Shown here: positions 48,604 through 58,342 of the stretch, one piece after another
Position numbering within the stretch: the stretch's first letter is position 1
Layout of the letters: every line of letters begins with the position of its first letter
Origin: Butyrivibrio sp. AE3004
GTDB lineage: Bacteria; Bacillota; Clostridia; Lachnospirales; Lachnospiraceae
Assembly: GCF_000703165.1 (NCBI RefSeq)
Contig: NZ_JNLQ01000002.1
Span: forward strand, 434,001-498,000
Direction of reading: 5' to 3'
DNA: 64,000 bases
Position numbers and translations under genes: made by a program
The notes under the pieces: generated by a model
Databases searched by the model: none
Told to the model about the DNA's origin: nothing
The model's input: only the letters and a program-made list of their open reading frames with translations

Positions 48604-48990
48604 ATGGCAACAGCACATAGATCTCAAGTTAAGAGAGAGAGAAATGCTCAGAAGGACACAAGACCTTCAGCAAAATTATCTTACGCAAGAATCCCCGTAC
48701 AGAAGGCATGCTTCGTTATGGATGCTATAAGGGGTAAGGACGTTGAGACAGCACTTGCTATCCTGGAGTACAATCCGAGATATGCTTCCAGCGTTATTTA
48801 TAAGTTACTTAATTCTGCAATTGCAAATGCTGAGAACAACAACGGCATGAACAGAGCTAATCTGTACATTGCAGAGTGCAATGCAAGCAATGGCCCGATT
48901 ATGAAGAGAATTCAGCCTAGAGCTCAGGGTAGAGCTTACAGAATTCAGAAGAGATTAAGCCATTTGACTGTAATTCTGGATGAGAGATAA
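48604..48990 (+). CDS. rplV: Ribosomal protein L22
   Basis: 50S protein whose hairpin reaches into the exit tunnel, at the site where macrolides bind. The 128-residue product has [25 protein letters not shown] N-terminal helix (seen as [11 protein letters not shown]), [13 protein letters not shown], and the hairpin tip region [26 protein letters not shown] precedes the start. rpsC follows after 20 bp. Confidence 0.98.
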   Translation: MATAHRSQVKRERNAQKDTRPSAKLSYARIPVQKACFVMDAIRGKDVETALAILEYNPRYASSVIYKLLNSAIANAENNNGMNRANLYIAECNASNGPIMKRIQPRAQGRAYRIQKRLSHLTVILDER

Positions 48991-49010
48991 GAAAGGAGAA
49001 AGTAAGTTCA

Positions 49011-49682
49011 ATGGGACAGAAAGTTAATCCTCATGGCCTCAGAGTCGGCATCATTGCAGATTGGGATTCCAAATGGTATGCAGAGAATGACGAATTTGCA
49101 GACAATCTTGTTGAAGATTACAAGATCAGAAAGTTTCTGAAGAAGAAGCTTTACGCTGCAGGCATCTCAAAGATTGAGATCGAGAGAGCATCTGATCGTG
49201 TTAAAGTAATCGTATATACAGCTAAGCCCGGTTTTGTAATCGGTAAGGGCGGTGCTGAAATTGAAGTAACAAAGAAAGAGCTTTCAAAGCTTACAGACAA
49301 GAAAGTTCTTGTAGATATTAAAGAAATCAAGAAGCCTGATAAGGACGCTCAGCTTGTTGCAGAGAACATCGCACAGCAGCTTGAGAATCGTGTATCTTTC
49401 CGTCGTGCTATGAAGTCATGCATGAGCAGAACAATGAAGACAGATGCACAGGGTATTAAGGCATGCTGCAGCGGACGTCTTGGTGGTGCTGATATCGCTC
49501 GTAGCGAGTTCTACAGCGAGGGTACAATCCCGCTTCAGACACTTAGAGCAGATATTGATTATGGATTTGCTGAGGCAGATACAACCTATGGTAAGGTTGG
49601 TGTTAAGGTATGGATCTATAAGGGTGAAGTACTTCCTACTAAAGCATCCGAGAATTCAGATAAGGAAGGGAGCGATAAATAA
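49011..49682 (+). CDS. rpsC: Ribosomal protein S3
   Basis: 30S protein at the mRNA entry channel. The 223-residue product begins [14 protein letters not shown]. It has the type II KH domain with the [11 protein letters not shown] loop and the C-terminal domain ending in [11 protein letters not shown]. Basic residues [13 protein letters not shown] lie at the mRNA-facing helix. Its stop overlaps the rplP start by one base. Confidence 0.98.
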   Translation: MGQKVNPHGLRVGIIADWDSKWYAENDEFADNLVEDYKIRKFLKKKLYAAGISKIEIERASDRVKVIVYTAKPGFVIGKGGAEIEVTKKELSKLTDKKVLVDIKEIKKPDKDAQLVAENIAQQLENRVSFRRAMKSCMSRTMKTDAQGIKACCSGRLGGADIARSEFYSEGTIPLQTLRADIDYGFAEADTTYGKVGVKVWIYKGEVLPTKASENSDKEGSDK

Positions 49683-50119
49683 TGTTAATGCCGAAGAGAG
49701 TAAAGCATCGTAAGCAGTTCCGCGGTTCTATGGCTGGTAAGGCTACACGCGGCAACACAATTGCATACGGTGAGTATGGAATAGTAGCGCTTGAGCCCTG
49801 CTGGATTCGTTCAAATCAGATCGAGGCAGCCCGTGTCGCTATGACTCGTTTCATCAAGCGTGGTGGTCAGGTATGGATTAAGATTTTCCCTGACAAGCCT
49901 GTTACAGCAAAGCCTGCTGAAACTCGTATGGGTTCTGGTAAGGGTTCTGTAGATTACTGGGTAGCAGTTGTTAAGCCTGGACGTGTAATGTTTGAAATCG
50001 GCGGAGTCGATGAAGAAGTTGCAAGAGAAGCACTTCGTCTTGCAACACACAAACTTCCTTGCAAGTGCAAGATCGTTTCAAAGGCTGATTTGGAAGGCGG
50101 TGCATCCAATGAAAACTAA
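49682..50119 (+). CDS. rplP: Ribosomal protein L16
   Basis: 50S protein near the A-site tRNA elbow. The 145-residue product begins [15 protein letters not shown]. It has the conserved [20 protein letters not shown] and the [19 protein letters not shown] block. The start overlaps the rpsC stop, and its 3' end overlaps rpmC by 11 bp, so translation of the three is coupled. Confidence 0.98.
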   Translation: MLMPKRVKHRKQFRGSMAGKATRGNTIAYGEYGIVALEPCWIRSNQIEAARVAMTRFIKRGGQVWIKIFPDKPVTAKPAETRMGSGKGSVDYWVAVVKPGRVMFEIGGVDEEVAREALRLATHKLPCKCKIVSKADLEGGASNEN

Positions 50120-50312
50120 TAAGTATGTAGAAGAGCTGAAAGCTAAGTCTGCTGAGGAACTCAGCCAGGAGCTTGTATCAGCTAAAAAGGAACTTTTTAA
50201 TCTGAGATTCCAGAATGCAACTAACCAGCTGGATAACACAGCAAGAATTAAAGAGGTTAGAAAGAATATTGCTAGAATTCAGACTGTGATCACTCAGAAA
50301 GCAGCACAGTAA
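50109..50312 (+). CDS. rpmC: Ribosomal protein L29
   Basis: Small two-helix 50S protein beside L23 at the tunnel exit. The 67-residue product starts [18 protein letters not shown] at 50109, with GGAAGGCGG about 7 nt upstream inside rplP. A longer frame from 49992 is only an internal reading of rplP. The family helix [18 protein letters not shown] is clear. It overlaps the rplP end. Confidence 0.97.
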   Translation: MKTNKYVEELKAKSAEELSQELVSAKKELFNLRFQNATNQLDNTARIKEVRKNIARIQTVITQKAAQ

Positions 50313-50335
50313 TGGAATCCTGAAAGGAGTATATC

Positions 50336-50590
50336 GTGGAAAGAAATTTAAGAAAAACGCGTGTTGGTAAAGTAACAAGCGATAAGATGGATAAGACCAT
50401 CGTTGTTTCCATCGAAGATCATGTAAAGCATCCTCTTTACAAGAAGATCGTAAAAAGAACCTATAAGCTGAAGGCTCATGATGAGAACAATGAGTGCCGT
50501 ATAGGTGATACAGTCAAGGTTATGGAAACAAGACCGATCTCTAAAGACAAGAGATGGAGACTGGTTCAGATTATTGAGCGTGCTAAGTAA
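50336..50590 (+). CDS. rpsQ: Ribosomal protein S17
   Basis: Early-binding 30S body protein with an OB fold. The 84-residue product starts at a GTG behind GAAAGGAG. Conserved motifs are [37 protein letters not shown] and [19 protein letters not shown]. It lies between rpmC and rplN with ordinary spacing. Confidence 0.98.
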   Translation: MERNLRKTRVGKVTSDKMDKTIVVSIEDHVKHPLYKKIVKRTYKLKAHDENNECRIGDTVKVMETRPISKDKRWRLVQIIERAK

Positions 50591-50623
50591 TTAGCTGATA
50601 GTTGATTATAAAGGAGAAATAAC

Positions 50624-50992
50624 ATGATTCAGCAGGAAAGCAGACTTAGAGTTGCTGATAACACTGGTGCAAAAGAACTTTTGACTATTCGTGTTATGGG
50701 CGGTTCTACAAGAAGATATGCGAGAATCGGCGATGTAGTTGTTGCTTCGGTCAAAGAAGCAACACCAGGCGGCGTTGTAAAGAAGGGTGATGTTGTTAAG
50801 GCAGTTGTAGTACGTACTGTTAAAGAAACTCGCCGTAAGGATGGTTCTTATATCCGCTTCGATGAGAACGCTGCAGTTATCATCAATGATGAAGGTAACC
50901 CGAAGGGAACTCGTATTTTTGGACCCGTTGCAAGAGAGCTTCGTGATAAGAAATACATGAAGATTCTTTCTCTCGCTCCGGAAGTATTATAA
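50624..50992 (+). CDS. rplN: Ribosomal protein L14
   Basis: 50S interface protein contacting 16S rRNA helix 14 and target of the silencing factor RsfS in the family. The 122-residue product shows [19 protein letters not shown] at the start, [20 protein letters not shown] and the C-terminal [26 protein letters not shown] precedes the ATG. Confidence 0.98.
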   Translation: MIQQESRLRVADNTGAKELLTIRVMGGSTRRYARIGDVVVASVKEATPGGVVKKGDVVKAVVVRTVKETRRKDGSYIRFDENAAVIINDEGNPKGTRIFGPVARELRDKKYMKILSLAPEVL

Positions 50993-51003
50993 GGAGGCAC
51001 CGA

Positions 51004-51315
51004 ATGTCTACAAGTAAGATTAAAAAGGGCGATACTGTTAAAGTAATCGCTGGTAAGAGCAAAGATAAAGAAGGCAAGGTACTCTCAGTTGACACAAAGA
51101 ATGGTAAGGTAGTAGTTGAGGGTGCTAACATGGTAACAAAGCACACAAAGCCCTCTGCAGCTAACCCCAACGGTGGTATCATTCAGCAGGAAGCTCCCAT
51201 GGACATCTCCAATGTTATGTATGTTCATAAGGGAAAGGCAACTCGTGTTGGTTTCAAGGTTGAGGATGGTAAGAAGGTCCGCATCGCAAAATCAACAGGT
51301 GATGTCATTGACTGA
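51004..51315 (+). CDS. rplX: Ribosomal protein L24
   Basis: Assembly-initiating 50S protein with a KOW motif (KKGDTVKVIAGKSKDKEGKV, about residues 7-26). The 103-residue product also has the GANMVTKHTKPSAANPNGGI loop and a C-terminal KGKATRVGFKVEDGKKVR. It starts 11 bp after rplN behind TAAGGAGG and is followed by rplE after 21 bp. Confidence 0.98.
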   Translation: MSTSKIKKGDTVKVIAGKSKDKEGKVLSVDTKNGKVVVEGANMVTKHTKPSAANPNGGIIQQEAPMDISNVMYVHKGKATRVGFKVEDGKKVRIAKSTGDVID

Positions 51316-51336
51316 TAAGAAAGGAGGTAAGGAGCT

Positions 51337-51876
51337 TTGAGTAGATATAAGGATTTATATAAAGACGAGATCGTGAGCGCTATGACAAAGAAATTTGGTT
51401 ACAAGAATGTCATGGAAGTTCCGAAGCTTGATAAGATTGTAATAAACATGGCTGTAGGTGAAGCTAAAGAGAACGCTAAGGTTCTTGAGAATGCTGCTAA
51501 CGATATGCAGATCATCTCCGGTCAGAAGCCTGTTTATACAAAGGCTAAGAAGTCCATCGCTAACTTCAAAATAAGAGAGGGTATGCCGATTGGATGTAAG
51601 GTAACTCTTCGTGGTGAGAAGATGTATGAGTTCATGGATCGTCTCATTAACCTCGCACTTCCTCGTGTCCGCGACTTCCGTGGTGTTAACCCGAACGCAT
51701 TTGATGGCAGAGGAAACTATGCTCTTGGTATCAAAGAGCAGCTCATCTTCCCTGAGATTGAGTACGATAAGGTTGATAAGACAAGAGGTATGGATATCAT
51801 CTTTACAACAACTGCCAAGACTGATGAAGAGGCTCGTGAGCTTTTAACACTCTTCAACATGCCTTTCGCTAAATAA
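51337..51876 (+). CDS. rplE: Ribosomal protein L5
   Basis: Binds 5S rRNA in the central protuberance. The 179-residue product starts at TTG behind AGGTAAGGAG. It shows [16 protein letters not shown], the [19 protein letters not shown] block and the [20 protein letters not shown] region, with [16 protein letters not shown] near the end. The TTG start is one of three in the window. The structured element before rpsZ follows. Confidence 0.98.
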   Translation: MSRYKDLYKDEIVSAMTKKFGYKNVMEVPKLDKIVINMAVGEAKENAKVLENAANDMQIISGQKPVYTKAKKSIANFKIREGMPIGCKVTLRGEKMYEFMDRLINLALPRVRDFRGVNPNAFDGRGNYALGIKEQLIFPEIEYDKVDKTRGMDIIFTTTAKTDEEARELLTLFNMPFAK

Positions 51877-51880
51877 TTAC

Positions 51881-51950
51881 TGATGATCAAATCACCTGAC
51901 AAGGTTTATCCTGTCCGGTGATGTGACATACGAACTGAATAATAAATATT
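51881..51950 (+). ncRNA. Structured operon-internal element, copy 2 (before rpsZ)
   Basis: GATGATCAAATCAC leads into ATCACCTGACA/TGTCCGGTGAT with a loop around AGGTTTATCC, then GTGACATACGAA. Flanks and loop plan equal those of copy 1 at 48178. The same T-C mismatch is kept while other pairs change. Confidence 0.7.
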
Positions 51951-51984
51951 CGGTTTTGTATAAAAATAGGAGGAATCGAGACAC

Positions 51985-52170
51985 ATGGCTAAATTATCCA
52001 TGAAGGTAAAACAGCAGATGAAACCGAAGTTTTCTACACGTGCATATAATCGTTGCAGAATCTGCGGTCGTCCGCATGCTTATCTTAGAAAATACGGAAT
52101 CTGCAGAATTTGTTTCCGTGAGTTAGCTTACAAGGGCGAGATCCCGGGTGTACGTAAGGCTAGTTGGTAA
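51985..52170 (+). CDS. rpsZ: Ribosomal protein S14, zinc-binding type (type Z)
   Basis: Small 30S head protein of 61 residues. The four zinc ligands CRICG and CRICF (about residues 24-43) mark the zinc-containing form, as against the longer zinc-free paralogue that some bacteria use when zinc is scarce. No second copy is seen in this window. AGGAGG lies 14 bp before the ATG. A short hairpin gap follows before rpsH. Confidence 0.98.
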   Translation: MAKLSMKVKQQMKPKFSTRAYNRCRICGRPHAYLRKYGICRICFRELAYKGEIPGVRKASW

Positions 52171-52256
52171 TATAAAAACATTGCGGCTTCGTGTCTCTGT
52201 ACAGACGGGTACAGTAAGGCGGAGCAATAATAGAAAATTAAGGAGGCTTTTTCAAA

Positions 52257-52658
52257 ATGGCAATGAATGATCCTATTGCAGATATGCTTACAAGAATTCG
52301 TAATGCGAACACTGCAAAGCATGATACTGTTGACGTTCCCTCTTCAAAGATGAAGCTTGCTATTGCAAACATTCTTCTTGATGAAGGTTATATAAAGAAG
52401 TTTGACATTGTTGAAGAGAATGGTTTCAAGAATCTTCACATCACACTTAAGTACGGTGTTGACAGAAATGACAGAGTTATCACCGGTTTAAAGAGAATTT
52501 CCAAGCCTGGTCTTCGTGTATACGCAGGTAGAGATGAGCTCCCGAGAGTACTTGGTGGTCTCGGAATTGCAATCATTTCTACAAACCAGGGTGTTGTAAC
52601 TGATAAAAAAGCAAGAGAACTTCAAGTTGGTGGTGAAGTTCTTGCATTTGTATGGTAA
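52257..52658 (+). CDS. rpsH: Ribosomal protein S8
   Basis: Primary 16S rRNA central-domain binder and, in Escherichia coli, repressor of the spc operon at rplE. The 133-residue product shows [19 protein letters not shown] at the start and the C-terminal [20 protein letters not shown] with the RNA-binding Ser-Thr-Asn. It starts after an 86-bp gap with a small hairpin. The structured element before rpsZ is one place to look for S8 control, by inference. Confidence 0.98.
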   Translation: MAMNDPIADMLTRIRNANTAKHDTVDVPSSKMKLAIANILLDEGYIKKFDIVEENGFKNLHITLKYGVDRNDRVITGLKRISKPGLRVYAGRDELPRVLGGLGIAIISTNQGVVTDKKARELQVGGEVLAFVW

Positions 52659-52673
52659 ATTGGAGGTACGGGC

Positions 52674-53213
52674 ATGTCACGAATTGGAAAAATGCCAATC
52701 GCGGTTCCTGCTGGTGTAACAGTAGAGGTCGCAGAAAATAATAAGGTGACTGTTAAGGGTCCTAAGGGCACTCTTGAGAGAATTTTTCCTGCAGAAATGC
52801 AGTTCGAGCAGAAAGATGGTCAGATTGAAGTAAAGAGACCTGACGATCAGAAAAAGACCAGAGCGCTTCACGGACTTTCAAGAAGTCTTCTGAACAACAT
52901 GGTTGTTGGTGTAACAGATGGCTATGAGAAGAAACTTGAAGTTAATGGTGTAGGTTACAGAGCAGCAAAGAGCGGCAAAAAACTCACCTTAACCCTTGGC
53001 TATTCACATCCGATTGAACTCGATGATCCTGAAGGAATCGAGACAGTCGTTGAAGGTAATGCTATTATCGTCAAGGGAATAGATAAAGAAAAGGTTGGCC
53101 AGCATGCAGCAATCATCAGAGAGAAGAGAGCTCCTGAGCCGTATAAGGGCAAGGGAATCAAGTACGCTGATGAAGTTATCCGCCGCAAGGTTGGTAAGAC
53201 CGGTAAGAAGTAA
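52674..53213 (+). CDS. rplF: Ribosomal protein L6
   Basis: 50S protein near the sarcin-ricin loop and GTPase centre, of two repeated domains. The 179-residue product begins [18 protein letters not shown]. It has [11 protein letters not shown] in domain 1, and [15 protein letters not shown] and the C-terminal [18 protein letters not shown] in domain 2. Only 15 bp lie between it and rpsH. Confidence 0.98.
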   Translation: MSRIGKMPIAVPAGVTVEVAENNKVTVKGPKGTLERIFPAEMQFEQKDGQIEVKRPDDQKKTRALHGLSRSLLNNMVVGVTDGYEKKLEVNGVGYRAAKSGKKLTLTLGYSHPIELDDPEGIETVVEGNAIIVKGIDKEKVGQHAAIIREKRAPEPYKGKGIKYADEVIRRKVGKTGKK

Positions 53214-53232
53214 GAGATAAGGAGAGTAAAAA

Positions 53233-53601
53233 ATGGTTAGTAAAGAATCCAGACAGAAAAGTCGCGAAAAGAAGCATCTGAGAATTCGCAATCGTTTCAG
53301 CGGCACTGCTGAAAGACCGCGTCTTGCAGTTTTCAGAAGTAATAATCATATGTATGCTCAGGTTATCGATGATGTTGCCGGTAAGACACTCGTTTCTGCT
53401 TCCACACTTGAGAAGGACATTAAGTCAGCTCTGAAGGTTACAGATAATGTTGAGGCCGCTGCATATATTGGTGATGTTGTTGCTAAGAGAGCAATGGAGA
53501 AGGGTATCAAGGCTGTTGTTTTCGACAGAGGCGGTTACATCTACCATGGTAAGGTAGCAGCACTGGCTGAGGCAGCCAGAAAAGCAGGCTTAGAATTCTA
53601 A
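53233..53601 (+). CDS. rplR: Ribosomal protein L18
   Basis: 5S rRNA-binding protein of the central protuberance. The 122-residue product has a basic N-terminus ([17 protein letters not shown]), then [21 protein letters not shown] and the C-terminal [29 protein letters not shown] precedes the start and rpsE follows after 16 bp. Confidence 0.98.
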   Translation: MVSKESRQKSREKKHLRIRNRFSGTAERPRLAVFRSNNHMYAQVIDDVAGKTLVSASTLEKDIKSALKVTDNVEAAAYIGDVVAKRAMEKGIKAVVFDRGGYIYHGKVAALAEAARKAGLEF

Positions 53602-53617
53602 GGAAGGGAGAAAGATA

Positions 53618-54127
53618 ATGAAGCGTACAATCGTTGATGCAAGTCAGCTTGAATTAACAGATAAAGTCGTTACCATCAAGCGAGTTACTAAGGTTGTAAA
53701 GGGTGGACGCAATATGAAGTTCACCGCACTCGTTGTTGTAGGTGACGGAAACGGTCATGTAGGTGTAGGTCTTGGTAAGTCTACTGAAATTCCGGATGCT
53801 ATCCGTAAGGGTAAGGAGGACGCTACAAAGAACCTCATCACAGTTCCGCTTGATGAGAACAACAGTATTACACATGATTTCGTTGGTAAGTTCGGTTCTG
53901 CAGAGGTTCTGCTGAAGAGATCTCCGGAAGGTACCGGTATCATCGCTGGTGGTCCTGCTCGTTCTGTTTGTGAGCTTGCTGGAATTAAGAACATTCGTAC
54001 AAAGTCTCTTGGTTCTAACAACAAGCAGAATGTAGTATATGCAACCATCAATGGTCTTGCAAACCTTAAGACACCCGAAGAAGTTGCTAAGAAGCGTGGT
54101 AAGTCTGTAGAAGAAGTTATCGCTTAA
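53618..54127 (+). CDS. rpsE: Ribosomal protein S5
   Basis: 30S protein at the mRNA entry and decoding accuracy region. The 169-residue product has the double-stranded RNA-binding domain with [20 protein letters not shown], the loop [19 protein letters not shown], and the C-terminal domain with [19 protein letters not shown]. The spectinomycin-site loop near VVKGG looks normal. It is followed by rpmD after 32 bp. Confidence 0.98.
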   Translation: MKRTIVDASQLELTDKVVTIKRVTKVVKGGRNMKFTALVVVGDGNGHVGVGLGKSTEIPDAIRKGKEDATKNLITVPLDENNSITHDFVGKFGSAEVLLKRSPEGTGIIAGGPARSVCELAGIKNIRTKSLGSNNKQNVVYATINGLANLKTPEEVAKKRGKSVEEVIA

Positions 54128-54159
54128 TCTAAAGCAACATCTAGTAAAGGAGAAAATCA

Positions 54160-54363
54160 ATGGCAGCTAATAATGAAAGTGGAAAGAAGCTTAAAATCAC
54201 ATTGGTAAAGTCCACTATTGGTGCTGTTCCGAAGCAGGTTGCTACGGTAAAATCAATGGGATTTAAAAAGCTTAACAGCAGTGTTGAACTGCCGGATAAC
54301 TCTGCAACCAGAGGTCAGATCCAGCAGATCAGACACCTTGTTAAGGTAGAAGAACTGAACTAA
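54160..54363 (+). CDS. rpmD: Ribosomal protein L30
   Basis: Small 50S protein, here 67 residues, with a 7-residue polar N-terminal extension over the usual length of about 60. The core has LKITLVKSTIGAVPKQVATV and SVELPDNSATRGQIQQIRHLVK. AAAGGAG precedes the ATG. It lies between rpsE and rplO as in all spc operons of this type. Confidence 0.97.
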   Translation: MAANNESGKKLKITLVKSTIGAVPKQVATVKSMGFKKLNSSVELPDNSATRGQIQQIRHLVKVEELN

Positions 54364-54378
54364 TAAAGGAGGAAAGTC

Positions 54379-54819
54379 ATGGAATTATCTAGTTTGAGAC
54401 CTGCCGAGGGTTCTGTTCAGAGTGACAATTTCAGAAGAGGCCGCGGTCATGGCTCAGGAAATGGCAAGACTGCAGGTAAAGGACACAAAGGACAGAAAGC
54501 TCGTTCAGGTGCTCCGAGACCCGGATTTGAGGGTGGACAGATGCCCCTCTTCCGTCGTCTTCCTAAGAGAGGATTTAAGAACATTAATTCTAAGAAGATC
54601 GTAGCAATAAATGTAAGTTCACTTGAGTGCTTTGATAACGATAGTGTTGTTGACGTACAGGCACTTAAGGATAATGGCATCATCAAACATGAATATGATG
54701 GTGTAAAGATACTCGGTAACGGTGAATTTACCAAAAAGCTTACGGTTAAGGTAAATGCATATAGTGCATCTGCTAAGGAGAAAATCGAAGCTCTTGGGGG
54801 AACGGCAGAGGTGATTTGA
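54379..54819 (+). CDS. rplO: Ribosomal protein L15
   Basis: Late-assembly 50S protein with a long glycine- and basic-rich N-terminal arm: [19 protein letters not shown] at about residues 22-40, then [23 protein letters not shown]. The 146-residue product is normal. Its stop overlaps the secY start by one base (TGATG), giving coupled translation with the translocon gene. Confidence 0.98.
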   Translation: MELSSLRPAEGSVQSDNFRRGRGHGSGNGKTAGKGHKGQKARSGAPRPGFEGGQMPLFRRLPKRGFKNINSKKIVAINVSSLECFDNDSVVDVQALKDNGIIKHEYDGVKILGNGEFTKKLTVKVNAYSASAKEKIEALGGTAEVI

Positions 54820-56135
54820 TGTTCACAACCATTAAGAATGCATTCAAAATCAAAGATATAAGATTAAAATTACTGTTCACATTTGCTATGCTTTTAGTGA
54901 TCAGACTTGGTTCAGCAATACCTGTACCCGGAATGAATGTTACAGTATTCCAGCAGTGGTTTGCAGAACTTTCAAAAAATAACGCCTTTGGTTTTATGGA
55001 TCGATTTACAGGCGGATCATTTGAAAATATGTCAATATTGGCACTCAATATTACGCCGTATATCACATCTTCCATTATTATTCAGCTTCTTACTATTGCT
55101 ATTCCTAAATTTGAGGAATGGCAGAGGGATGGTGAGGATGGAAGAAAGAAGCTTGCAGCTCTTACAAGATATATTACTGTAGCATTGGCTCTTATTGAGT
55201 CAATTGCTATGGCAATAGGTTTTTACAGAAGTAACTTCCTTATTGAGAAGTCACCTATGTATGTTGTAGAAATAGTTGCAGCTCTCACCGCCGGCAGTGC
55301 ATTCCTTATGTGGATCGGTGAGCGCATTACTGATAATGGTGTAGGAAATGGTATTTCTATCGTTCTTACTATTAACATTATTTCAAGAATGCCTTCCGAT
55401 TTGAGTAGCCTGTTTACTCAATTTGTTACAGGCAAGAATATTGCCAGAGGGGTGGTATCGGTAATCATTATTGTAGCAGTTATTGTTGCAATGGTAGTTC
55501 TTGTAGTTCTTTTGAACGGTGCAGAACGTAGAATACCGGTACAGTATGCAAAAAAGATTCAGGGGAGAAAAACTTACGGTGGAAATCATTCAGAAATTCC
55601 ACTCAAGGTAAATACCGCAGGTGTAATGCCTATAATTTTTGCGATGTCCCTCTTCCAGTTTCCGATAATCATAAGCCAGCTTGTTGGTTATAAGGGGACA
55701 GGAGCGTGGAGTGAGATCCTTAAATACTTGAATCAAAGCTATTGGTGTGATCCATCCAATTTGAAATATTCCATTGGATTGGTTGTATATATTTTATTGC
55801 TGATATTCTTTGCATATTTCTATACATCTATCACATTCAATCCGCTTGAGATTGCGGATAATATGAAAAAACAGGGTGGATTTATACCTGGTATTCGTCC
55901 TGGTAAGCCCACCAGTGATTATTTAACAAACATTCTGAACTACATCATTTTTATAGGAGCAATTGGACTTACAATTATAGGTGTTCTTCCTATTTTCTTT
56001 AATGGTGTATTCGGAGCTAACGTATCCTTCGGTGGTACGAGCCTTATCATTGTTGTAAGTGTAATTCTTGAAACGGTGAAACAGATTGAATCACAGATGT
56101 TGGTACGTAATTATAAAGGTTTTTTAGATGATTAA
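54819..56135 (+). CDS. secY: Protein translocase subunit SecY
   Basis: Central channel of the Sec translocon. The 438-residue protein has ten predicted transmembrane helices. It carries RLGSAIPVPGMN near residue 27, NITPYITSSIIIQLL, the GNGISIVLTINII segment, and the cytosolic loop with QGRKTYGGNHSEIPLKVN. The C-terminal DNMKKQGGFIPGIRPGKPT block contacts SecA and the ribosome. The ATG at 54819 overlaps the rplO stop. SecA is encoded at 12230. A long structured gap of 229 bp follows before adk. Confidence 0.98.
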   Translation: MFTTIKNAFKIKDIRLKLLFTFAMLLVIRLGSAIPVPGMNVTVFQQWFAELSKNNAFGFMDRFTGGSFENMSILALNITPYITSSIIIQLLTIAIPKFEEWQRDGEDGRKKLAALTRYITVALALIESIAMAIGFYRSNFLIEKSPMYVVEIVAALTAGSAFLMWIGERITDNGVGNGISIVLTINIISRMPSDLSSLFTQFVTGKNIARGVVSVIIIVAVIVAMVVLVVLLNGAERRIPVQYAKKIQGRKTYGGNHSEIPLKVNTAGVMPIIFAMSLFQFPIIISQLVGYKGTGAWSEILKYLNQSYWCDPSNLKYSIGLVVYILLLIFFAYFYTSITFNPLEIADNMKKQGGFIPGIRPGKPTSDYLTNILNYIIFIGAIGLTIIGVLPIFFNGVFGANVSFGGTSLIIVVSVILETVKQIESQMLVRNYKGFLDD

Positions 56136-56138
56136 AAA

Positions 56139-56296
56139 ATAAGAGGTTTTGGAGCATGCCTTTTTTAAGGTATGCTTCCTAACCTCTTGTTGTGTATTTT
56201 ACAGCTATTTCATTCTTGATCAATAAGAAATATTTAAAATTGTATGTATGTTTTTCTAATAGATACAGTTTTAAATATTTCTAATTGATAAGAATG
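56139..56296 (+). other. Two long hairpins between secY and adk
   Basis: Hairpin 1 (56141-56188) pairs AAGAGGTT/AACCTCTT and GGAGCATGCC/GGTATGCTTCC. Hairpin 2 (56212-56295) is an AT-rich stem of about 27 bp, ATTCTTGATCAATAAGAAAT pairing with ATTTCTAATTGATAAGAAT and closing TATTTAAA/TTTAAATA. Neither has a clean T run. Hairpin 2 resembles the long arm between rpsK and rpsD. Likely processing or partial-termination sites. Confidence 0.65.
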
Positions 56297-56364
56297 GATT
56301 AGAAGGAAAGAGATTTTTTTTAGCTTGATTCTAAATAAATGAGAGTAAAAGGAGAGACATAAGT

Positions 56365-57006
56365 ATGAAGATTATTATGTTAGGTGCACCAGGTGCAGGA
56401 AAAGGTACACAGGCAAAAATGATTGCTGATAAGTATAAGGTTCCGCATATTTCAACAGGTGATATTTTCAGAGCAAATATCAAAAACGGAACAGAGCTTG
56501 GTAAGAAAGCAAAAGAATACATGGATAAAGGACAGCTTGTTCCTGATGAACTTACTGTAGAGATCCTTCTCGACAGAGTAGCTCAGGACGATTGCAAGAA
56601 TGGTTACGTGCTTGATGGATTTCCGAGAACAATTCCTCAGGCTGATGTACTTGACAAAGAACTTACAAAGCTTGGCGATAAGGTTGATTTTGCAATAAAT
56701 GTAGATGTTCCTGATGAAAATATCATTCGCAGAATGTCAGGAAGAAGAGCATGCCTTAAGTGTGGCGCAACTTATCACATTGAGCATATTCCTCCGAAAC
56801 AGGAAGGTATTTGCGACACATGTGGTAGTGAACTAGTTCAGAGAGATGATGATAAGCCTGAAACAGTTAAAAATCGTCTTGATGTTTATCATGAGCAGAC
56901 ACAGCCTCTTATTGACTATTATACAAAGAAGAATATCCTCAAAACGGTTGACGGAACAAAGGATATGCAGGAAGTATTTAATGCAATCACAGGTATTCTC
57001 GGTTAA
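56365..57006 (+). CDS. adk: Adenylate kinase
   Basis: Interconverts ATP plus AMP and two ADP. The 213-residue protein is the long, zinc-bearing form. The P-loop [10 protein letters not shown] lies at about residues 7-16, and [10 protein letters not shown] in the AMP site. The lid carries four Cys (CLKCG and CDTCG, about residues 130-153) typical of Gram-positive zinc adenylate kinases. It starts behind AAAGGAGAG and is followed by map after 18 bp. It is a usual member of the spc operon in Firmicutes. Confidence 0.98.
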   Translation: MKIIMLGAPGAGKGTQAKMIADKYKVPHISTGDIFRANIKNGTELGKKAKEYMDKGQLVPDELTVEILLDRVAQDDCKNGYVLDGFPRTIPQADVLDKELTKLGDKVDFAINVDVPDENIIRRMSGRRACLKCGATYHIEHIPPKQEGICDTCGSELVQRDDDKPETVKNRLDVYHEQTQPLIDYYTKKNILKTVDGTKDMQEVFNAITGILG

Positions 57007-57024
57007 CCAAAGAGGTAAAGAGTA

Positions 57025-57786
57025 ATGCCGGTCACAATTAAATCAGAAGACGAATTGAACCTCATGAGAAAAGCAGGACAGCTGCTTGCACAGGTTCATG
57101 AAGAACTGCATGATGCACTCAGACCGGGTATTTCCACATTGGAACTTGATTCCATTGGTGAAGAAGCTATCAGAAAACGTGGTGGAGTCCCTAATTGTAA
57201 AGATTATGAAGGATATCCTGCTTCAGTATGTATTTCCGTGAATGACGAGGTTGTTCACGGAATACCAAAAGCAGAAGTTATATTGAAAGAGGGCGATATT
57301 GTTTCTCTTGATACCGGACTTATTTACAAAGGATTTCATTCAGATGCTGCACGGACCTGGGGTGTTGGAAAAATATCACCTGAGGCTCAAAAACTTATTG
57401 ATATTACGCAGCAAAGTTTTTTCGAAGGCATCAAATATGCCAAAGCGGGAAACAGACTTTATGATATATCAAAAGCAATTGATAGTTATATAAAACCCCA
57501 CGGGTATGGGATAGTCAGAGAGCTAACGGGACACGGAATAGGTAAAGAGCTTCATGAGGAACCGTATATTCCGAATTTTCGTCAATTCTTTAAAAGAGGA
57601 ATTACGCTTAGGCCCGGAATGACATTATGTGTTGAACCAATGATAACAATGGGAAAGCGTAAAATTGCATTTCTGGATGATGAATGGACTGTGGTAACAT
57701 TAGATGGTTCACTGGCTGCTCATTATGAAAATACAATTGCCATACGACCAGAGGGAGAACCCGAGATACTGACAATCATAAATTGA
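57025..57786 (+). CDS. map: Methionine aminopeptidase, type I
   Basis: Removes the initiator methionine from new proteins at the ribosome exit. The 253-residue product has the five metal ligands in order: Asp in VSLDTGL, Asp in HSDAARTW, His in GHGIGKELHEEP, Glu in CVEPMIT and Glu in YENTIAI. The substrate-gating His is present in VVHGIP. It follows adk in the operon and precedes infA after 36 bp. No N-terminal zinc-finger extension is present. Confidence 0.98.
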   Translation: MPVTIKSEDELNLMRKAGQLLAQVHEELHDALRPGISTLELDSIGEEAIRKRGGVPNCKDYEGYPASVCISVNDEVVHGIPKAEVILKEGDIVSLDTGLIYKGFHSDAARTWGVGKISPEAQKLIDITQQSFFEGIKYAKAGNRLYDISKAIDSYIKPHGYGIVRELTGHGIGKELHEEPYIPNFRQFFKRGITLRPGMTLCVEPMITMGKRKIAFLDDEWTVVTLDGSLAAHYENTIAIRPEGEPEILTIIN

Positions 57787-57822
57787 ACCATGTTAAGCTA
57801 TTATAGAAATGAGGTTAATTAA

Positions 57823-58041
57823 ATGTCTAAAGCAGATGTAATTGAAATAGAAGGAAAAGTAATAGAGAAACTCCCTAATACAATGTTTAGGGTAGAACTT
57901 GAAAATGGTCATGTTGTGCTTGCACACATTAGTGGAAAGCTCAGACAAAACTTTATCCGTATCCTTCCCGGAGATAAAGTAACACTTGAACTTTCACCTT
58001 ATGATCTTTCAAAAGGAAGAATTATTTGGAGAGATAAGTAA
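57823..58041 (+). CDS. infA: Translation initiation factor IF-1
   Basis: OB-fold factor that fills the 30S A site during initiation. The 72-residue product shows [40 protein letters not shown] and the [18 protein letters not shown] end, at normal length. It starts behind GAGGTTAA, a modest site. A 187-bp gap separates it from rpmJ and holds no clear promoter. Confidence 0.98.
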   Translation: MSKADVIEIEGKVIEKLPNTMFRVELENGHVVLAHISGKLRQNFIRILPGDKVTLELSPYDLSKGRIIWRDK

Positions 58042-58228
58042 ATATAAGCTTGCATCCCGGAAAAGATTTTAATTGAGTCTTTGGGAATACTATACTGAGT
58101 ACAAATTAACTTCCGTAAAAATATATACTTGTATTTAATGGATTTATATGTTATTATTGAATGCGGTCGTTTTTAGAGGGCTAAAAGTATGCCCTTTTGT
58201 ACGCATGTATACCAGAAAGGAGTTACAA

Positions 58229-58342
58229 ATGAAAGTTAGGTCTTCTGTTAAGCCTATGTGCGAAAAGTGCAAGGTTATTAAGAGAAAAGGCGTTATTCGT
58301 GTAATTTGCGAAAACCCTAAGCACAAACAGAGACAGGGCTGA
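58229..58342 (+). CDS. rpmJ: Ribosomal protein L36
   Basis: Smallest 50S protein, 37 residues: it starts [16 protein letters not shown] and ends KHKQRQG. The zinc ligands Cys11, Cys14, Cys27 and His32 are all present, so this is the zinc-binding form. GAAAGGAG lies just before the ATG at 58229. A longer frame from 58148 reads through the leader and is rejected. It stands in its usual place between infA and rpsM. Confidence 0.97.
   Translation: MKVRSSVKPMCEKCKVIKRKGVIRVICENPKHKQRQG

Noticed and set aside
48178..51950. CRISPR-like repeats in the ribosomal operon
   Set aside because: Only two diverged copies, 3.7 kb apart, with no spacers or cas genes.
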